Shown piece after piece: positions 25,320-38,440 of a stretch of 64,000 nucleotides of DNA (its first letter is position 1; every line of letters starts with the position of its first letter). A model generated the notes under the pieces. That model did not search any database. It worked only from the letters and a program-made list of their open reading frames with translations, and was not told the origin of the DNA. This stretch comes from Inonotus obliquus. Taxonomy: Eukaryota > Basidiomycota > Agaricomycetes > Hymenochaetales > Hymenochaetaceae. The stretch is from contig JAJHTX010000010.1 of NCBI GenBank assembly GCA_032164295.1, positions 248,001-312,000 of the forward strand, written 5' to 3'. The position numbers were made by a program, and so were the translations under genes.

Positions 25320-28300
25320 TCAGCTGTACTTTAAAAGGAGTTCTTTTGCTTCACGTGCGGGCCTCGATATCGATGGTCGATCCGCGGCAACGCTCTCCTG
25401 GACTTTTCGGGCTATGCTGGACATTACGTCAAGCCGTTCGAATATGGTTGGGCCTTCTTCGGCGCCTCCTGTGTCCTCGTCATCTTCGCCCCTTGATAGC
25501 ACAACTAAGATGGAATGAGACGAAAGAACGGACGGTGGAGTGCCTGAAACAAGATGTTCCCTGATAGGGGGATGTTCGATGTTAGGAGGTCCTCATCAAG
25601 TTCCAAAGACGAAGCGACATACTTGACTATGGGCCGCAGCAAATCTGGGAAGTGCTGAAGTGCTGCGAACAGAAGAGCCACCGCCCGCAAGTAATGCTCT
25701 GGACTCACGCGTCAGCCATGATAGGAAACCTCTATCGTTTCGCACTTACCATCGTGAGGTTCTCTGTATGCATCCTCTATTAATTCCACACACGCGGCTC
25801 TCGGCTTTTCGCCTACATTCTCCCCTGCGTTCTTGATGACATTTGCCAGCGCTTTTACATGACTAGCGGCAATAGGGTCCTCAGACGTTTTGGAACCAGT
25901 GACCAGTTCCGTTACGACGGGATCCACCCGAGGCTGAGACTTCATCAATTCACCCAAAGCGGTCGCAGCCTTGTTCCGAACAGCAAGGCTACTCGGGTCA
26001 GATGTTGCCTTGACAAATGTCCGCTGAAGTTGAGGGAAGAATGGCTTCACGAATGTCGGAATGCGGACCAGCATCGTTGTGAGCGCGACAAGGATCGCAG
26101 ACTTAACACCAGGCGGATAGCTCGTGGACTGTGCAGCGACGCGAATTAAGGGACCAGTGAATGGTACAACGAACGGTTTGATAGCATTCTCTTCAGTACG
26201 GTTCACGAGCTCGCCAATTGCATATGCAGCATTCTCGCGTTGCTCATTGCTGCCTGTCGTCAATCCTGCGATGATTACTGGTACCATAGGTGCTACGCCT
26301 TTTGGAAGGCTGAAACCTGGGACAAATCGTCCAGGGGCTCCACAGGATTCAATAGATCGGCGAAGGGTGACGACAAGCGCTTCTAATTCGTCTTTCGGGA
26401 CAGATTTGACGAAGAGGTCGAGAGCTTGCCAAGCAGCGGTGTGCACATTCACTTCGGGGTCGTCCAATAATTTGATGAGTTGCCGAATCCAATCAACTCG
26501 ATATAGAGAATCGTCCAGGCCGCTTTCTTCGCAGAAAATGCCGAATAGCCCGCAGGCGCTAGCACGTCGAATAGGGCCTCCAGATTGGACCCTAGATGAC
26601 TTGATCAGGAAATAATAATAGGGGAAGTAGTCTATAATGACTCACCAGTCCAGTAGGAGAAGCATGAGCGTATTGAGACCCTCGGCGTCAGAGACGGAGG
26701 CTAGTAAGGCCCTAACCGCCTCGTCCAAGGCTTCCTTCAATTCCTCGCTAATCTCCGCTTCCATATTTGCTACCAGGGGCCCGAGGACCTGAGGCAGACG
26801 TTTGCTAAGCGCGTTTCCTGCCACTGTAACTAGGGATGCTAATGCACGGGCGTTGAAAACAGTCATCGGGGTTGCAATCAAGGTTGGGATGAGAACAGGG
26901 AAGACAGTATTTGCCCGGACCTATAGGGAAGCCTTAGAAACAGCATCGGGTTGATTATGGTTTTGACTCACTGTCATGACTTCCTTAAGGGCCTGGAGTG
27001 CTGTTTCAGAGCTTTCTCCAGGTTGACGGAGAGCCTCAAGTAATGTTGGAATTGTTTGATCAATTGCCTTGGCACCGAGATGTTCTTGAAGGCTGTCGAA
27101 TGCCCTAGCAGCGGCGCCGCGAACGTTAGTTTCGTCGTCAACTAGAGAGACGCGGACGATGGAAACAATGTCATCCTCATGACCACCGCGCTGAGTATCA
27201 GTCGCATTCGCCCTAATCAATCGCCAATGTAAGAAAACTAGTGAATACAGACGTGAAAGGACGAACATGATATCACAGAGAGCAAGACAGACACCTTCTC
27301 TCGTGCGACTATCTGAAGAAATGGACTTGGCACGCAATATGGGGAGCATTTCGCCCAAGATCCTCTCTCCAAACTTCCTGCATATCTCACCCAAGGTCCG
27401 GGAGGCTGTCTAGTCCAGGGTTAATCATGTCTGCAAGGATCTATAATTGGGATCCACATTACCTCTTGAGATTCCACACTTTCTTCACCAACAAGGAGAA
27501 GTACGGTCTGGTTGATGAGTTCTGGAAGTAGCTCTCGAACTACAACACCGCGCCGCCGTTAGAATGTATCATAGGCATGATAAACTAGATAGTGAACGCA
27601 CCGGTCCTAGGCGTATTATGTACTAGTGCTTTCCAAATATGAATGGCGCCTTGCCGGACAACACTGACAGCATCCTGGCGGACGATGTACAAAGCTGAAA
27701 GGACACGATCTCTGCGTTCCTTTCCGAGGACTTCACCAAGAGCTTTACGGGAGGCTTCTGCAGTAGTGGTTTCGACTTCTTCATCCTCCTCGATCTCTGC
27801 CTTTCCACTGATGCCGGATACTTTGAATAGAAGCTCTCCAACCAAGGTAATCGAGGAATGCTATGAAGAACATAATAATGAGAATGTAATTCAATGATTG
27901 ACAGACGATGCGAGACGCACTCTGATTCTCCAACTGGAATCAAACATTCCTCGCTCGAGCTCAGGGAGAAGAAGGTCGATCGCCCTATGGGAGTAGTTGG
28001 TAATGATCATGCGACCAGCACGCATCGCTGCTTCTCTGACATATTCTTCGGTGTCCGATAAACCAGACAGTATTGGTCCCACAATCTTGGTGAGGTGCGG
28101 CTGGAATCTCGCTCCAAAAGTAGCAGGAAGATATACTAGCAAAGACATGAAACCTTCTCGAACCGTGCTCTTCGGTGATTGTGCGTTGGACACTATGTCG
28201 GGTAGAAGCGCCTCCAGTCGTTCCATTCCAAGCCCAGCAAGAACTTCACTGAGACCTTGAGCGGCACCTTGCCTATCGACACCGGAAGTATCCGTCTTGA

Positions 28301-31300
28301 GTGTCCGAAGAAGGTTAGGAACCATATCTGGGAATTGCTCTTCGCCGAGTCTCTCGATTAGGGTACCTAGAGCCTTTGCGGCTGTCGCGCGAGCTTCTGG
28401 GACGGGATCGACTAGAACAACATGAACGAGAGGAAGAAGTTTCGTAAGATGCGGAATGAAGTCTTGAGAGTCAGTCAGGGAAGCAAGATTGCCGACGATC
28501 TGTACTGCCTTCCGTTTGGTATCGGCACCTCGTTCTTTCAAGCCTCGCTCAATGATAGGTACAACCTAGTGATAATCAAACGGTAAGCACAAACAATGAT
28601 CACTGATTAATAAAGAACTTACAAGAGCTAGGGAAGGAGAATCGATGTAGTGTGAAAATGACTTCTTGAGCAAGGATGTTAGGGCTGCAGGTGTCTTCGA
28701 GGGATCGACAAAAGCTTTCAATAGGACAGGAACTAATGCGTGAATTTCGGGGTTACTGATGACCTCGCCGAATTGCTTCAAGCTCTTGCTAGCTGCTGTC
28801 CTGACTTGAGCATGTGAGTCAGTAAGAACTCCGGTGAGTCGGGGAATCACTGTGGGCAATGATATGGATAACTGTTCCGGCGAACAGAAGGCCATCGTTC
28901 CGAGCAACTCGATCGACCCCTTCTTTGTCCTCCACTGCTTCTCATCGAGGCCTGATAGAAGTGTGGGCATAATGCACTTAACTCCATAGCCTGATAAATT
29001 CGACATGATTACTTTTGCAGCATCCTCAGCAGCTTCGCGAACGTCCGGCACTGAGTCTCCAAACGATGCAAGGAGTGAAGGGAGGAGTTCAATGACGTAC
29101 GGCTCGAAGCTTCTGCCAAGAGCGTTCGAAAGAGTTTCTAGGACAAACATAGCCCCCTGACGCGGTTCGTAGCGCTTCTTATCGTCTAGCGCAGCACGTA
29201 ACCGTTCGATAATGTCATATTTGCCTATGCCTACGATGCCAACACCTCTAATAACACCAGCAAGTCCGTATGCTGCACCCTTTCGTTCGCCGTATTTCGG
29301 AGCGTTAAAGAGAGCCTGTAGGAGCTCGTCGATCAATTTTGGTACAGAGGCTTTAGTTAGCCTGACGAGCGGGGATAGGCATTCGGATACAGCGATCTGT
29401 ACTTGTTCCGAGGGTGTCTTCAATGCCTCTACTAGTCGCGATACCACCGCTGGAACTCGCTCATCTTCAGCGTTAAGATGTCCAGCGGTTCGGCCCAGTA
29501 AAATCACAACTGCCTCCTTCACATAATCAGCCATCTCAGTAGCTGACGCTGGGGAGGCCAAATGCTTCTCAAATACCGCGATAAGCTGTTGTAGCTGTTC
29601 TGCACCGTGAAGATCGATTATTTTTGAGGCAGCTCGCAGCATTCCCGCTCGAACATCTAATTTTGAGTCTCCTAACACTTCCTCATCGATAAGGAACTGA
29701 ATGGATGGTACGACGAGTTCCGATGGAAGTAGAGGGGCAAGTGCTTCCAAAGTGTGTGCAACAGCAAGTCGAGCCTCCCACGGGTCACTTGCCTCCATCG
29801 AACGGGAGATGAGGAGACCCTACAAAACGTATATATTAATACTCACATCTCGGGAATGAATGTTAAACACTCACATATTTGTCGTACTCAGGGCCGGTCG
29901 CTCTTGCCTAGGCAATCGTCAAACACTCTTATTTGCACATAACGGATCATGGGCATACCTTCTCTCGATAAAGGTCTTGCAAGGAACGGAGTATGGTGGA
30001 TACTTGCTGAGGCCATTGCCCTGTAGCTTCGGTCAGAGAGCTTGCACAGCTGGATCGGATGCATGCATGCTCATGAACTGCGACAACATCAGGTCATCTC
30101 AACATAACCATCACTATGGGGGTTCTTACCTAGGAAAGGACGTAGGTCATTGAAGAATGTCTCAGGTATATCCAGACCGTTATCGTCCCAAACATGTCTA
30201 GCCACACGAGCGTTCTGCTGATCGGCGTCGTGACACGCTATCCATAATTCAGGACTCCAGTCAAGGTCCGTCAAATCAAGAGCCTGGCACGATGGTCAGC
30301 CTTCTACTCAGATCAAACGACGATTCTAGATTACCTGCAGGCATTGCAAAGTAGAGTTTCTCACGTACACCTCTGAGGCTAACATGCTCTTAATGAGAAT
30401 GTCACTCTCGTCGAGTGTTGAGTTGACGTTTATAGCTTCTCCAATGCCAACCAAGACAGATGAAGCGTCCTTCCCCAATGAAGGATACTTTTTAATGATA
30501 AGCAATAGGTCGGACAGAATCTGAGACCTTGGAAACCTGCGATCGGAGACTAGAAGAAATGAAGTGAATGAAAAGTGAACTGTATGAGGTGCAACGAAAA
30601 CTTACATTCAGATATATGGAAGTCGATAATGGCATTGATGAGTGAGATTCTTTCAAGAGGCTCTTCTTCCTCACTACTTCCAATTGTCCTGTCGTCTCGG
30701 ATAACGCAGCTGAGCAGTGCGGCAATATAGGAGAACGTTGCCGCATCAAACGTATTCTGCTCAGATAGGGTGCGGACTCGATACAGTACTCGAAGTACAA
30801 GCGCTATTCCAATAAGAGTTAACTGTAGAACTGTTGTCGGAGAATCAGAATAGTACCATTCAAGGGTTCAGTCTTCCATTCTTCTGGGACTATATTAGGG
30901 TTATGACATCTCAATGTTGCAATTCCGACCCATCGTTGGTAAGGGTCAAGTCTTGCGGAGCAATGCTGGCTGAGTGCCTGTATTGACGAGTAATACTGAC
31001 TATCACTTCACGCACGCATTAGATAAGTGACTCACCAAATAAGCATCTACGGCTTTTCTTCCAAGAAGGTCGCCACCCCGTTTCACTGCACCTTCCAATA
31101 ACAAGGTCACCAGGTCAGCGAAGTAAGCCCCAAGTATTTCCACCTTTGCGTTGACAATAGCCTGCAACAGTACAAATGCCCGAGTAGCCTTTGTATATAT
31201 CTCTTCGATACGCTTTCTGATTTCAGACTCGATACGAAGCTGCTGAGCGACGAGTTCCTGTTCTTGCTTTGATAAAGCCTTCGTAGCTGAGGTTGACTTC

Positions 31301-34300
31301 GTAACTTTCTTTGAAGCGAGAGATGCTCGGAGCTCCGCCTCCCACTTTTCTATTGCCGCATCTTTACCCTTCTTTTGAGCAGCATCCTTACTCTTAGACG
31401 CAAGGACTAAGAAGACAATAGGTAGTCTCAATACGCGGATGGAATGAAGGTCATTCTGTATATGCTTACCGTCATGAAAGAGCGTTCCCTCAGGAGTATT
31501 CCAGACCTCTACGTCCTCTTGTGTTATTGAAGCAAATGTCTCCGCCCTCAGATCATCTTTGACTCGCTCGATCAATGGAGGCAGGAGAACTTCTGGCGCA
31601 ACGAAGGTAAGTGTTGTTACTGCTCTCTCTAGTGACTAACGAAGATATAAGTATTCCTGAAGTAATCCAGCATACATCAAATCGCACCTTATCAGATCCT
31701 TGATTGAGTATCAGAGTTAAGAGTAGTTCCTTCTGATTCGCAATAAGTTGCCGAGGATCCACCTTTGCTCGCTGGCACAAATCGACCCACAGCTGTCCTG
31801 ACATGGCTGCTGCAAACCGCAAGTCAGCGTCACACATCTCTAGTATAATAGCTGAGAACAAAAGAGCTGGATTTCTCACAAAGGTTAGGATTGTGCGCAA
31901 GCAGAATAAGGTCGGCAAGCAAAGGTTCTTTCTCAGAAAGGTCTGCCTCGTCCGAGAACGATGCACAAGCCGAAAAAACGGGGATCAGGTTTCGACTTGA
32001 TTTATTCATTTCTGAATCATCTCCAGCGGAGTCGTGGGCCTTGCTTTTCTCTAGCAAACCAGAAATTGCTACCCGCAAGACCTCGTGCATCTCCCCGGGC
32101 ATGCGCGAATGCAGATTCTCTAGGGTTTTAATCGTCGCTTTACGTACTTCGAGGTGTCTACTCTCCACACCCAGGTGTAGAAAGGCATTACCAAACTGTC
32201 GCCTACGGTACAAAAGAGCGTATAAGTAACGAGGAATACAATTTTAGGATGAACGACTTGACTTGAGATGGTCATTCTTCTTTAGCTCCGCTTTCAATGC
32301 AGAAAATGCTTCAGAAAGAGCGTGAAGAAGCCAATTCTCCTCTTCCTCCGAGCTCAGCTTCTGATATACCTTCTCCCAAAGCAAGAAGGAAGGTTTTGCG
32401 ATAGAGCCCACTAGACTCTGGACTATCACACTGCAAGACGCCGAAATGTCTGATGATTATTTCAGAGATGGTCCTAAGTGACGACACGTGAAAAACGTAT
32501 GTACCCAGTTCGTCATACTTCATGATAGGGCCTAGCACGCTTGTGAGCGCCGTGTATCCCTCCAATGGACTAGTGGGACCACCAAGTGGATTCGCGATGA
32601 CAGTTTTTAAGGTACTCTCGAAAACTGGGAGGACGGCACGCACGAACTGACCGAACGTGTTACTCCGAGTGTCTTCTTCGGCGCATCCAAGGAGGACCGA
32701 ACCAACAAGGCAGCCTAAAGAACGTCGAAGAGGAGGTTTCGAGCCCTGCATTTCACGGACGACAACGTCGAGGGAGGAGGATGGAATACCAATGTCGCTT
32801 CGCAAAGCAAACACGAAATGAGGAACGGATGCTTTCGCGAGCTGCGAGATCACCATCTCGCTGGTCTCCTTTAAGAGAAGCGGAGGCGTATACTCTACAA
32901 TCGAGGCGGAAACAATAGGGGACGGATGTATCACAGAGAGTATTGAATACAGTGCGAGGCGGTGGTCAGGTCCGACTGACTTCCCGCTCTTCACTGGACT
33001 CATAATCTCATTGAGGCAGTGTTCTTCGTTGGTATCGTCCGTATTGTGCTGAATAAGGATTTCGGAAAGTGTAATGGCGTTTGCGCGCGTAATTGGGTTA
33101 CTTGGTTTGACACTATTCGTGATAATCGTGAATATCCGTCGGAAACTATCGTTCTCTAATTCATGGTCGTAAGAACGGAAAAAGTCGGCCATAACTGTGT
33201 AAGGAATGCTGTTAGCTCGGATAGCAGTGCAAAGTGAAGTCTATACCTGGCAAGGAAACCTCAGGCGAGCGCAAGGCAGTTCTTTCCATTGCCGGAAGTA
33301 TCAGACTCTTGAAGTCGCTTCCGGATAGATTGGAGTTGAAGAAACCACTCAACGCTGTGCTGGCATGTTTTGGAACAGGTGACCTAGACGTCAAAACAGA
33401 TGAAATGAAAATTTGTATGATTTCTTTCTGCGCAAACTTTAGCAATCTTCACCACTTGAACATTAACTCGCTCACCTGTGCCGTAGGACTGATATTTTTA
33501 AGCTCATCCGGTGCATGCTTCAAGCGGTACGTTACATCGCATCCCAGGCCAATTAATGTAATAAGATAAACACTGGCAGGACTTTTCTTGATGAGGTCCA
33601 GTGCAGTATTGATAACCGCAGAGACATCTCCAGGAGACTGGTGAAGAAAATTTTCAGTCAGAAGGCTGTGAAAGTACACATTCACTCACAGATCGAAGTG
33701 CACGACGAGTACAGAGGATAGCAGTCCTTCGAAGGGCACTCTTGTTGTGCATGTCTTCGTTCAGTAACGAATCATACAAAAGCGCAAGAGACTCTATAAG
33801 CGCCTTCCATTCTCCCGTATCAACCATGATAGAACCTTTCTTCAACCCCGCGGTGTAAATGGTGCAGGACCATCTCAGAAGGACGAAGCGATTGGCCGCA
33901 GAAGACGACCTTTCGAAAACTGGATTGAGGTCACAGCAGTGCTTGATACCAGACCTTATGACGCACCTTGATGTACCTCGGTCACATATCCTTCCTGCCT
34001 CCGACTGTATCCATTCGATGATGTGCTTCAATACCGTGCTCTCCCGCTCAGCAAGCTCTCGAATGATATCTTCAACAGCTTCCCGTGAAGGTTGATCGAT
34101 GTATCGCGGGTACGTGAGGATCAGTGAGCGAAAGATGGTCGATAATTCCGCGTTCGAAAGGTCTGCATTCGATGATATATCAATTACACGTCCCATGAAG
34201 AATAGGTTGGTTATACCATGGCTTCTAGTCATAGGCAGTATATGTTCCCTCAGAAAGGCGGTGCGATTTTTCGTTTTGCTCGACAGGACTCTACTCTGTG

Positions 34301-34642
34301 CGTATTGGAGAAACGAGGGCCAGTCTTCGCGGGCTCGTTCCAGCGTGAATATAGCCTCCCCGGTGTCTATATCACCGTCTTCAACTTCAGGATCACTCGT
34401 CCCCGAGGTCGCAATCCATCCTTCGATGTCAGGAACGCCCATTGCCAGACGCTCAAACTTGTCGAACTTTCTCTTTCCAGATCGTTCTGTATTCACGCAG
34501 TATCGGGTAGCCTGTTCTGTTCCACCTTGCTCTATCGAAGTTTTGCCGATGCTGAAGAGTAGAAGGAAATTTCTGAGTTTAACGTTTACGTTCAAATTCA
34601 ATTCGAGTCACTCTAAGTATCTGCTTACGTAATCGGGCTCAT
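25320..34642 (-). CDS. GCN1: Translational activator Gcn1
   Basis: A long multi-exon gene for a giant HEAT-repeat protein that sits on stalled or collided ribosomes with Gcn20 and activates the kinase Gcn2 on amino-acid starvation. Well-preserved blocks include 29798-28566 ([20 protein letters not shown] through many HEAT units) and 28541-27891 ([20 protein letters not shown]). These form the eEF3-like part and its flanks. Further C-terminal blocks at 27394-26921, 26881-26642 and 26467-25712 cover the region that in other species binds the Gcn2 RWD domain. N-terminal blocks lie at 33192-32311 and 34601-33654. The C-terminal exon ends LLLKYS at 25320. The start is tentative: an ATG at 34640-34642 with a 14-base first exon reads in phase into [15 protein letters not shown], but [16 protein letters not shown], where family similarity begins, lies about 80 residues later. 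The expected size is about 2,600 residues. Not every intron was resolved. Confidence 0.88.
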
Positions 34643-34887
34643 TTGTTTGCTAGTATTTGTCGCATTTCTTCAATCAAAGTCATTTCCATTAACCTGAGCC
34701 TACTTCCGTATTTTCAAATCTTACATGACTGCTACGCAATTGGAACCTCAAATAACTTGTCATTCTGATAGCAGGGCGAAGTAAAGCGTAATCTGGCTTG
34801 TTCAATCTTTATGCGCAATTCATCATTAGCGTATATTGCCGCAGTAGTGTTGAGGCAAAGCACGATGCCGCTTTGAAAGGAAAAGTA

Positions 34888-35368
34888 CAGTCGAACCTGT
34901 GGACAAGCATAGCCCTCGGTGGACAGGTTCGGCTATGCTTAACTACAGGTTATGCTAGTACACGTCATTATATAATACCTAGTCCTTCTAAATATGGAAA
35001 GTTAAGCAACATAAACTGTCGACATGTGACTTCCAATTACATTTTCTTTCACACATCAGTTTTTGGAATACAATATGCCGAATTGGGATAAGAGAAAATG
35101 CTTTCTTGACCCTTAGTTGCCTTTAAAAATTCGTCCCGGATCGAAATTAGTCACACTTTCTCTACATTAGGCAACAAAAGATCACCTGATTACCTCCCGG
35201 TAAGCATTATTTCATTAGGACTTCCCCAAAAACGTTATGCTATATGCTTATATGGAATTATGCTTATTAGACCCTGATTTTACTGTCTACCGACTCGGTG
35301 GGCAAAATTTTCTATGCTTACACACAGGTTATGCTTATCCACGGTATGCTTATCCACAGGTTCGACTG
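34888..35368. mobile_element. Pogo/Tc1-type MITE with 24-base terminal inverted repeats
   Basis: The left end reads CAGTCGAACCTGTGGACAAG and continues CATA. The right end is its reverse complement with one mismatch (ATAAGC for ACAAGC). CAGTCGAACCT-type ends are usual for pogo/Fot elements. The left flank has the TA target dinucleotide; the right flank reads CA, so the duplication is decayed or the element is old. Internally the motif TATGCTTATCCAC and its variants recur in both orientations. No transposase frame is present, so it is non-autonomous. Confidence 0.65.
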
Positions 35369-35657
35369 CACGGTAAAAATGTGGTTCCAATAAATATAAG
35401 TTATGCACCCCCGATCACCAGTTTAACTGCCATTAGTAATACCAAAAGAACGTTTGTACGAATACGAAAGCCCGTGTCCGAGTCGCGAACCCACACAGTC
35501 CTTAGATCCCATATGGAAGATAACCATACGAATCAGCAGGGTTTATGATGTTTGTATGTAAGCTATCTAGAGTACTCGTGAATGCAGGACCAATATTGAC
35601 GGACTCAAAACAGAACTCGAACCCAGGATTGGGGTTGCAGTGTCGTCGGAATCCTGA

Positions 35658-36227
35658 GGCTTTGGGTGGGAGGGATTACTAAAAGCACGACGCCGCCAAC
35701 GTCCCGCCCCCTCGTCTCCCGATACCAATAAGGACTCCGCAACCAGTGATGATTCCCGTGTCCCCAATCTGGAGCGGGAGCCCGCATGTGAGGAATCCAA
35801 TGCGAGAAGTGAGTCCGATTCGGTACCAGTTGTTGAAAGGGCGAGGAATTGGCATGTTCAGCTCATCCCCGCCGACCTCCAAAACCCGCGGGCGTTCATC
35901 GATGATGTGAAGCGGTGGGATCGAGGAGAGACCATTACCGGCGCTGCTATCGTGAGATCGGTAAAGCCTATAGTTCGTAATTCAAGTCCAGAGTTCCTGG
36001 AGGAAGACAGTTGGGAAGAGGAAGAGGATGGCTACGAGGACGAAGGGTAGGAGGAGGACTCGGAAGATGCTTTCGACTCGAACGACGACCCTACGGTCAG
36101 GTTGGCACCGAGGAATACCAACCCCGCCGAATCTGAAGAGCCTCTCCAATTCGAGGGCGCGGATGGAGGGCTACTGGTTCGGTTTACCTCGTTGAACATG
36201 GTGAATGATCGTCATCATGGCAACTAG
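35658..36227 (+). pseudogene. Acidic protein-coding remnant with one in-frame stop
   Basis: The + frame starting after the TGA at 35655 stays open for 190 codons except for a TAG at 36048-36050. It reads as coherent protein: basic RRRQRP, then WHVQLIPADLQNPRAFIDDV and KRWDRGETITGAAIVRS, an acidic run EEDSWEEEEDGYEDEG, the stop, and EEDSEDAFDSNDDPTVRLAP. There is no ATG at the left. The stop could be avoided by an in-frame 54-base intron (GTAGGA at 36047 to GTCAG at 36100), but the acidic composition continues through that stretch, which argues that it is coding. I do not recognise the family; it may be a retroelement capsid remnant or an orphan gene exon. Confidence 0.4.
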
Positions 36228-36835
36228 GCCGACCTGAAAGGCATCTTTCTGCATCCTGTATATATCACTTTTAGAGGTTAGCCATGTCATCAACACTATA
36301 ATGAATGTCACCTTTGTCTTCTCCCTGATATGGTGCAGCAATGATTTAGACCCAGTGTATTTCGGTCTGGACTGTGAGCCTAAACCATGAAACATGCATC
36401 GTCTGCACGAGTGTACATCGCCGTCCTCGGTCGAGTATGTCGCAACTGGGCCCTGAATAGTCTCACAGCCTGTGTTCACTTCCTTGCAGTCGTGGTGGTG
36501 GGTGAATAAAAGTCGATCATAAGGTTTATTGTCAATTATACGCGTGGACATAGCTTACATACAATTTCATGAACTCATATACAGACCGCTTTTCAACGAA
36601 GCCGTGCTTATACTTCACTGCGGTATATCAGTGCAGAAACCCAGTGGTTGTCTTCTTGAGACCACAGAGGTCAACGCATAAGTCAGAATCTATGATAATG
36701 CAGTTCGATTATTTTGAAAAGCTTCGGTTCTGCCGCAATTGCGCTAAAGTACGATTCCGCGCCAAAATCAAAATCGAAGTGCCAGTCTGAAGTGACGCCT
36801 TGCGTTGTTCGTGAAGGATTGGTGTGTATAGAGTT
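36228..36835. other. Intergenic, nothing recognised
   Basis: Short frames only. No motif, repeat or splice structure was recognised. Confidence 0.45.
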
Positions 36836-36988
36836 TCAATGGAAGAGCATGATGAAACCGTTTGAGTCGATTCGTCTGATTGGGTTGTCTGTTGCGATTT
36901 CGAAGAATTTGAGTAAGAGTTCGGGAGATAGGTTGAGTATATCGACCATTTGACTCGTTAGCTTTGGGATACGGATAGAGGCAGACAT
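36836..36988 (-). pseudogene. N-terminal fragment of the local F-box-like family
   Basis: The 50-residue frame contains LSPELLLKFFEIATDNPIRR, which aligns with LPAELLLDIFKLATPNPCRN at the start of the F-box-like gene at 37157-38440 and with LPPEVLIWIFELATYNSTRD of the gene at 39146. It then stops in frame. Nothing of the remaining 400 residues is present, so this is a truncated relic of the same family. Confidence 0.6.
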
Positions 36989-37156
36989 AGGTGTATGAAT
37001 AACTGCATTGACGCACAAATGGGACACAACGCAAAGTGAGTTACGTGCAAAGGGTGCTTTTGTCATGTGATTTGGTAGGACGACACGACCGACAAGAACG
37101 GACAGTCAAGTCCAATCAGAGGGATATTTATCGTAAGGGTGTCGCAGGGTCTAACA

Positions 37157-38440
37157 TCACGTCGTCCCCATCACGTTCATTCTCTCCATGGCGAATCTAG
37201 CTGCCTCATCTTCAACTACCAACTCGACGTTTTTCGAATGCATGATTCGCAAGAACGGCATGAATCGAGGAGAACCTACAAACTCTCTCCATTCCGAACC
37301 AAAAAGAGTTATCCGCTGAAGCGCCGTGAACCGAGATTCGTCCCCACAAAGAGCCTCAAACTGTTCAGAAAGTTGCTGCCATTTCCAAGAATCATCAACA
37401 ACAGCCCCTTCCTCAACCGCAGCGTGTAGAACAACATGCCGCACGTTGTATGTAAATCGACTTCGGCGAGTGACAAAGGTTGTGAAGACAGGAAGGTATA
37501 AATCCGTCGTATTTGGACAATAGATGAGCAGAATCATAATATAGTCGTGTTCGAGGAATCCGCGATGGAGTCCAAACTCGATAGTCTTGACTCGGTCACA
37601 ATAATTGCTGGTACTGAAAAGTGCGTACATCGAGTCCGGCTGGTCCATGATGAGGCGCCGAAGAGACGGAAGCTCTAACACGAAGATGCGCTGACCCGGA
37701 CGACCAAAAGCATCAATGGAGCGAACACGCAGCGTTCGAATCTTAGAGAAGACGTTGACAGTCTCTGTTTCCCTCATACCAGTGAATCGAGACCATTCCT
37801 GGACGCCAACTGAGAGTGCCGTCAACGATTCTGCACTCCAAACTGATTGAGGCATTTCTGCAACATGCGGAGGATCGTCAGCAGGGCAGCTTGTCCAGTC
37901 TATGCGTTCTAAAGAATGGAATTGAAGCTTATTCGCCGAAGGTTCATCGATCACCAATTCCTCTTTCTCCTTTCCTTTGATGGTCCGCCGAGGGCGATTA
38001 ATGACACGAATGTTGGGGCAGCATGCTAAAATGCGACGTGTATGTCCGCACACTTGTCCAGGCGAAGAGTCCTCCGAAGTTATAGGAAATAAAATCGCTC
38101 GCTTCACAGTTCTCCCTACTCCATGTCCCGGAAAATCCACTTCTGATCGCTCCAGAACATCAGCCAGAACATCAACTCCCCGCCCTACCCTTAAATCCTC
38201 GTACATGATCTCGGAGCAGATTCGCCTAAAGGCAGAACACGCCAGAGTGATTGAGAGCTTCGTCTCGAGCGCCACGTCGAAATCGTCCAGTTGCATTCTC
38301 GATTCAATTGACTCGAAAGGAGGAAGATCAACATATCGATCTATGTTCCTGCAAGGATTGGGCGTGGCGAGCTTGAATATGTCTAAGAGGAGTTCCGCTG
38401 GTAGAGGGAGTACATCTGTGAATCCGAGGGAGCGGGACAT
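37157..38440 (-). CDS. F-box-like protein, family copy 1
   Basis: A single-exon gene. Starting at MSRSLGFTDVLPLPAELLLD (38440) it encodes 427 residues; an upstream Met at 38533 would give 458. The N-terminal LPLPAELLLDIFKLATPNP segment is the F-box-like helix that would bind Skp1 in an SCF ubiquitin ligase. About 60 residues later CSAFRRICSEIMYEDLRV completes the usual basidiomycete layout. The rest shows leucine-rich, LRR-like spacing (IRTLRVRSIDAFG, LPSLRRLIMDQPDSMYAL, YCPNTTDLYLPVFTTF) that probably recognises substrate. The C-terminal segment FTALQRITLFGSEWREFV is shared with the divergent neighbour. Partial copies lie at 36836 and 47181. Target and role are unknown. Confidence 0.75.
   Translation of the reverse strand: MSRSLGFTDVLPLPAELLLDIFKLATPNPCRNIDRYVDLPPFESIESRMQLDDFDVALETKLSITLACSAFRRICSEIMYEDLRVGRGVDVLADVLERSEVDFPGHGVGRTVKRAILFPITSEDSSPGQVCGHTRRILACCPNIRVINRPRRTIKGKEKEELVIDEPSANKLQFHSLERIDWTSCPADDPPHVAEMPQSVWSAESLTALSVGVQEWSRFTGMRETETVNVFSKIRTLRVRSIDAFGRPGQRIFVLELPSLRRLIMDQPDSMYALFSTSNYCDRVKTIEFGLHRGFLEHDYIMILLIYCPNTTDLYLPVFTTFVTRRSRFTYNVRHVVLHAAVEEGAVVDDSWKWQQLSEQFEALCGDESRFTALQRITLFGSEWREFVGSPRFMPFLRIMHSKNVELVVEDEAARFAMERMNVMGTT

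Noticed and set aside
27400..34600. Possible gene breaks in GCN1, where open blocks are short and in different frames
   Set aside because: The blocks are joined by normal short introns and protein similarity continues through them; no convincing disruption was found.
35590..35660. A TGGGTTCGAGTTC stretch on the - strand resembling a tRNA T-arm
   Set aside because: No matching acceptor stem, D-arm or anticodon arm could be placed within 75 bases.
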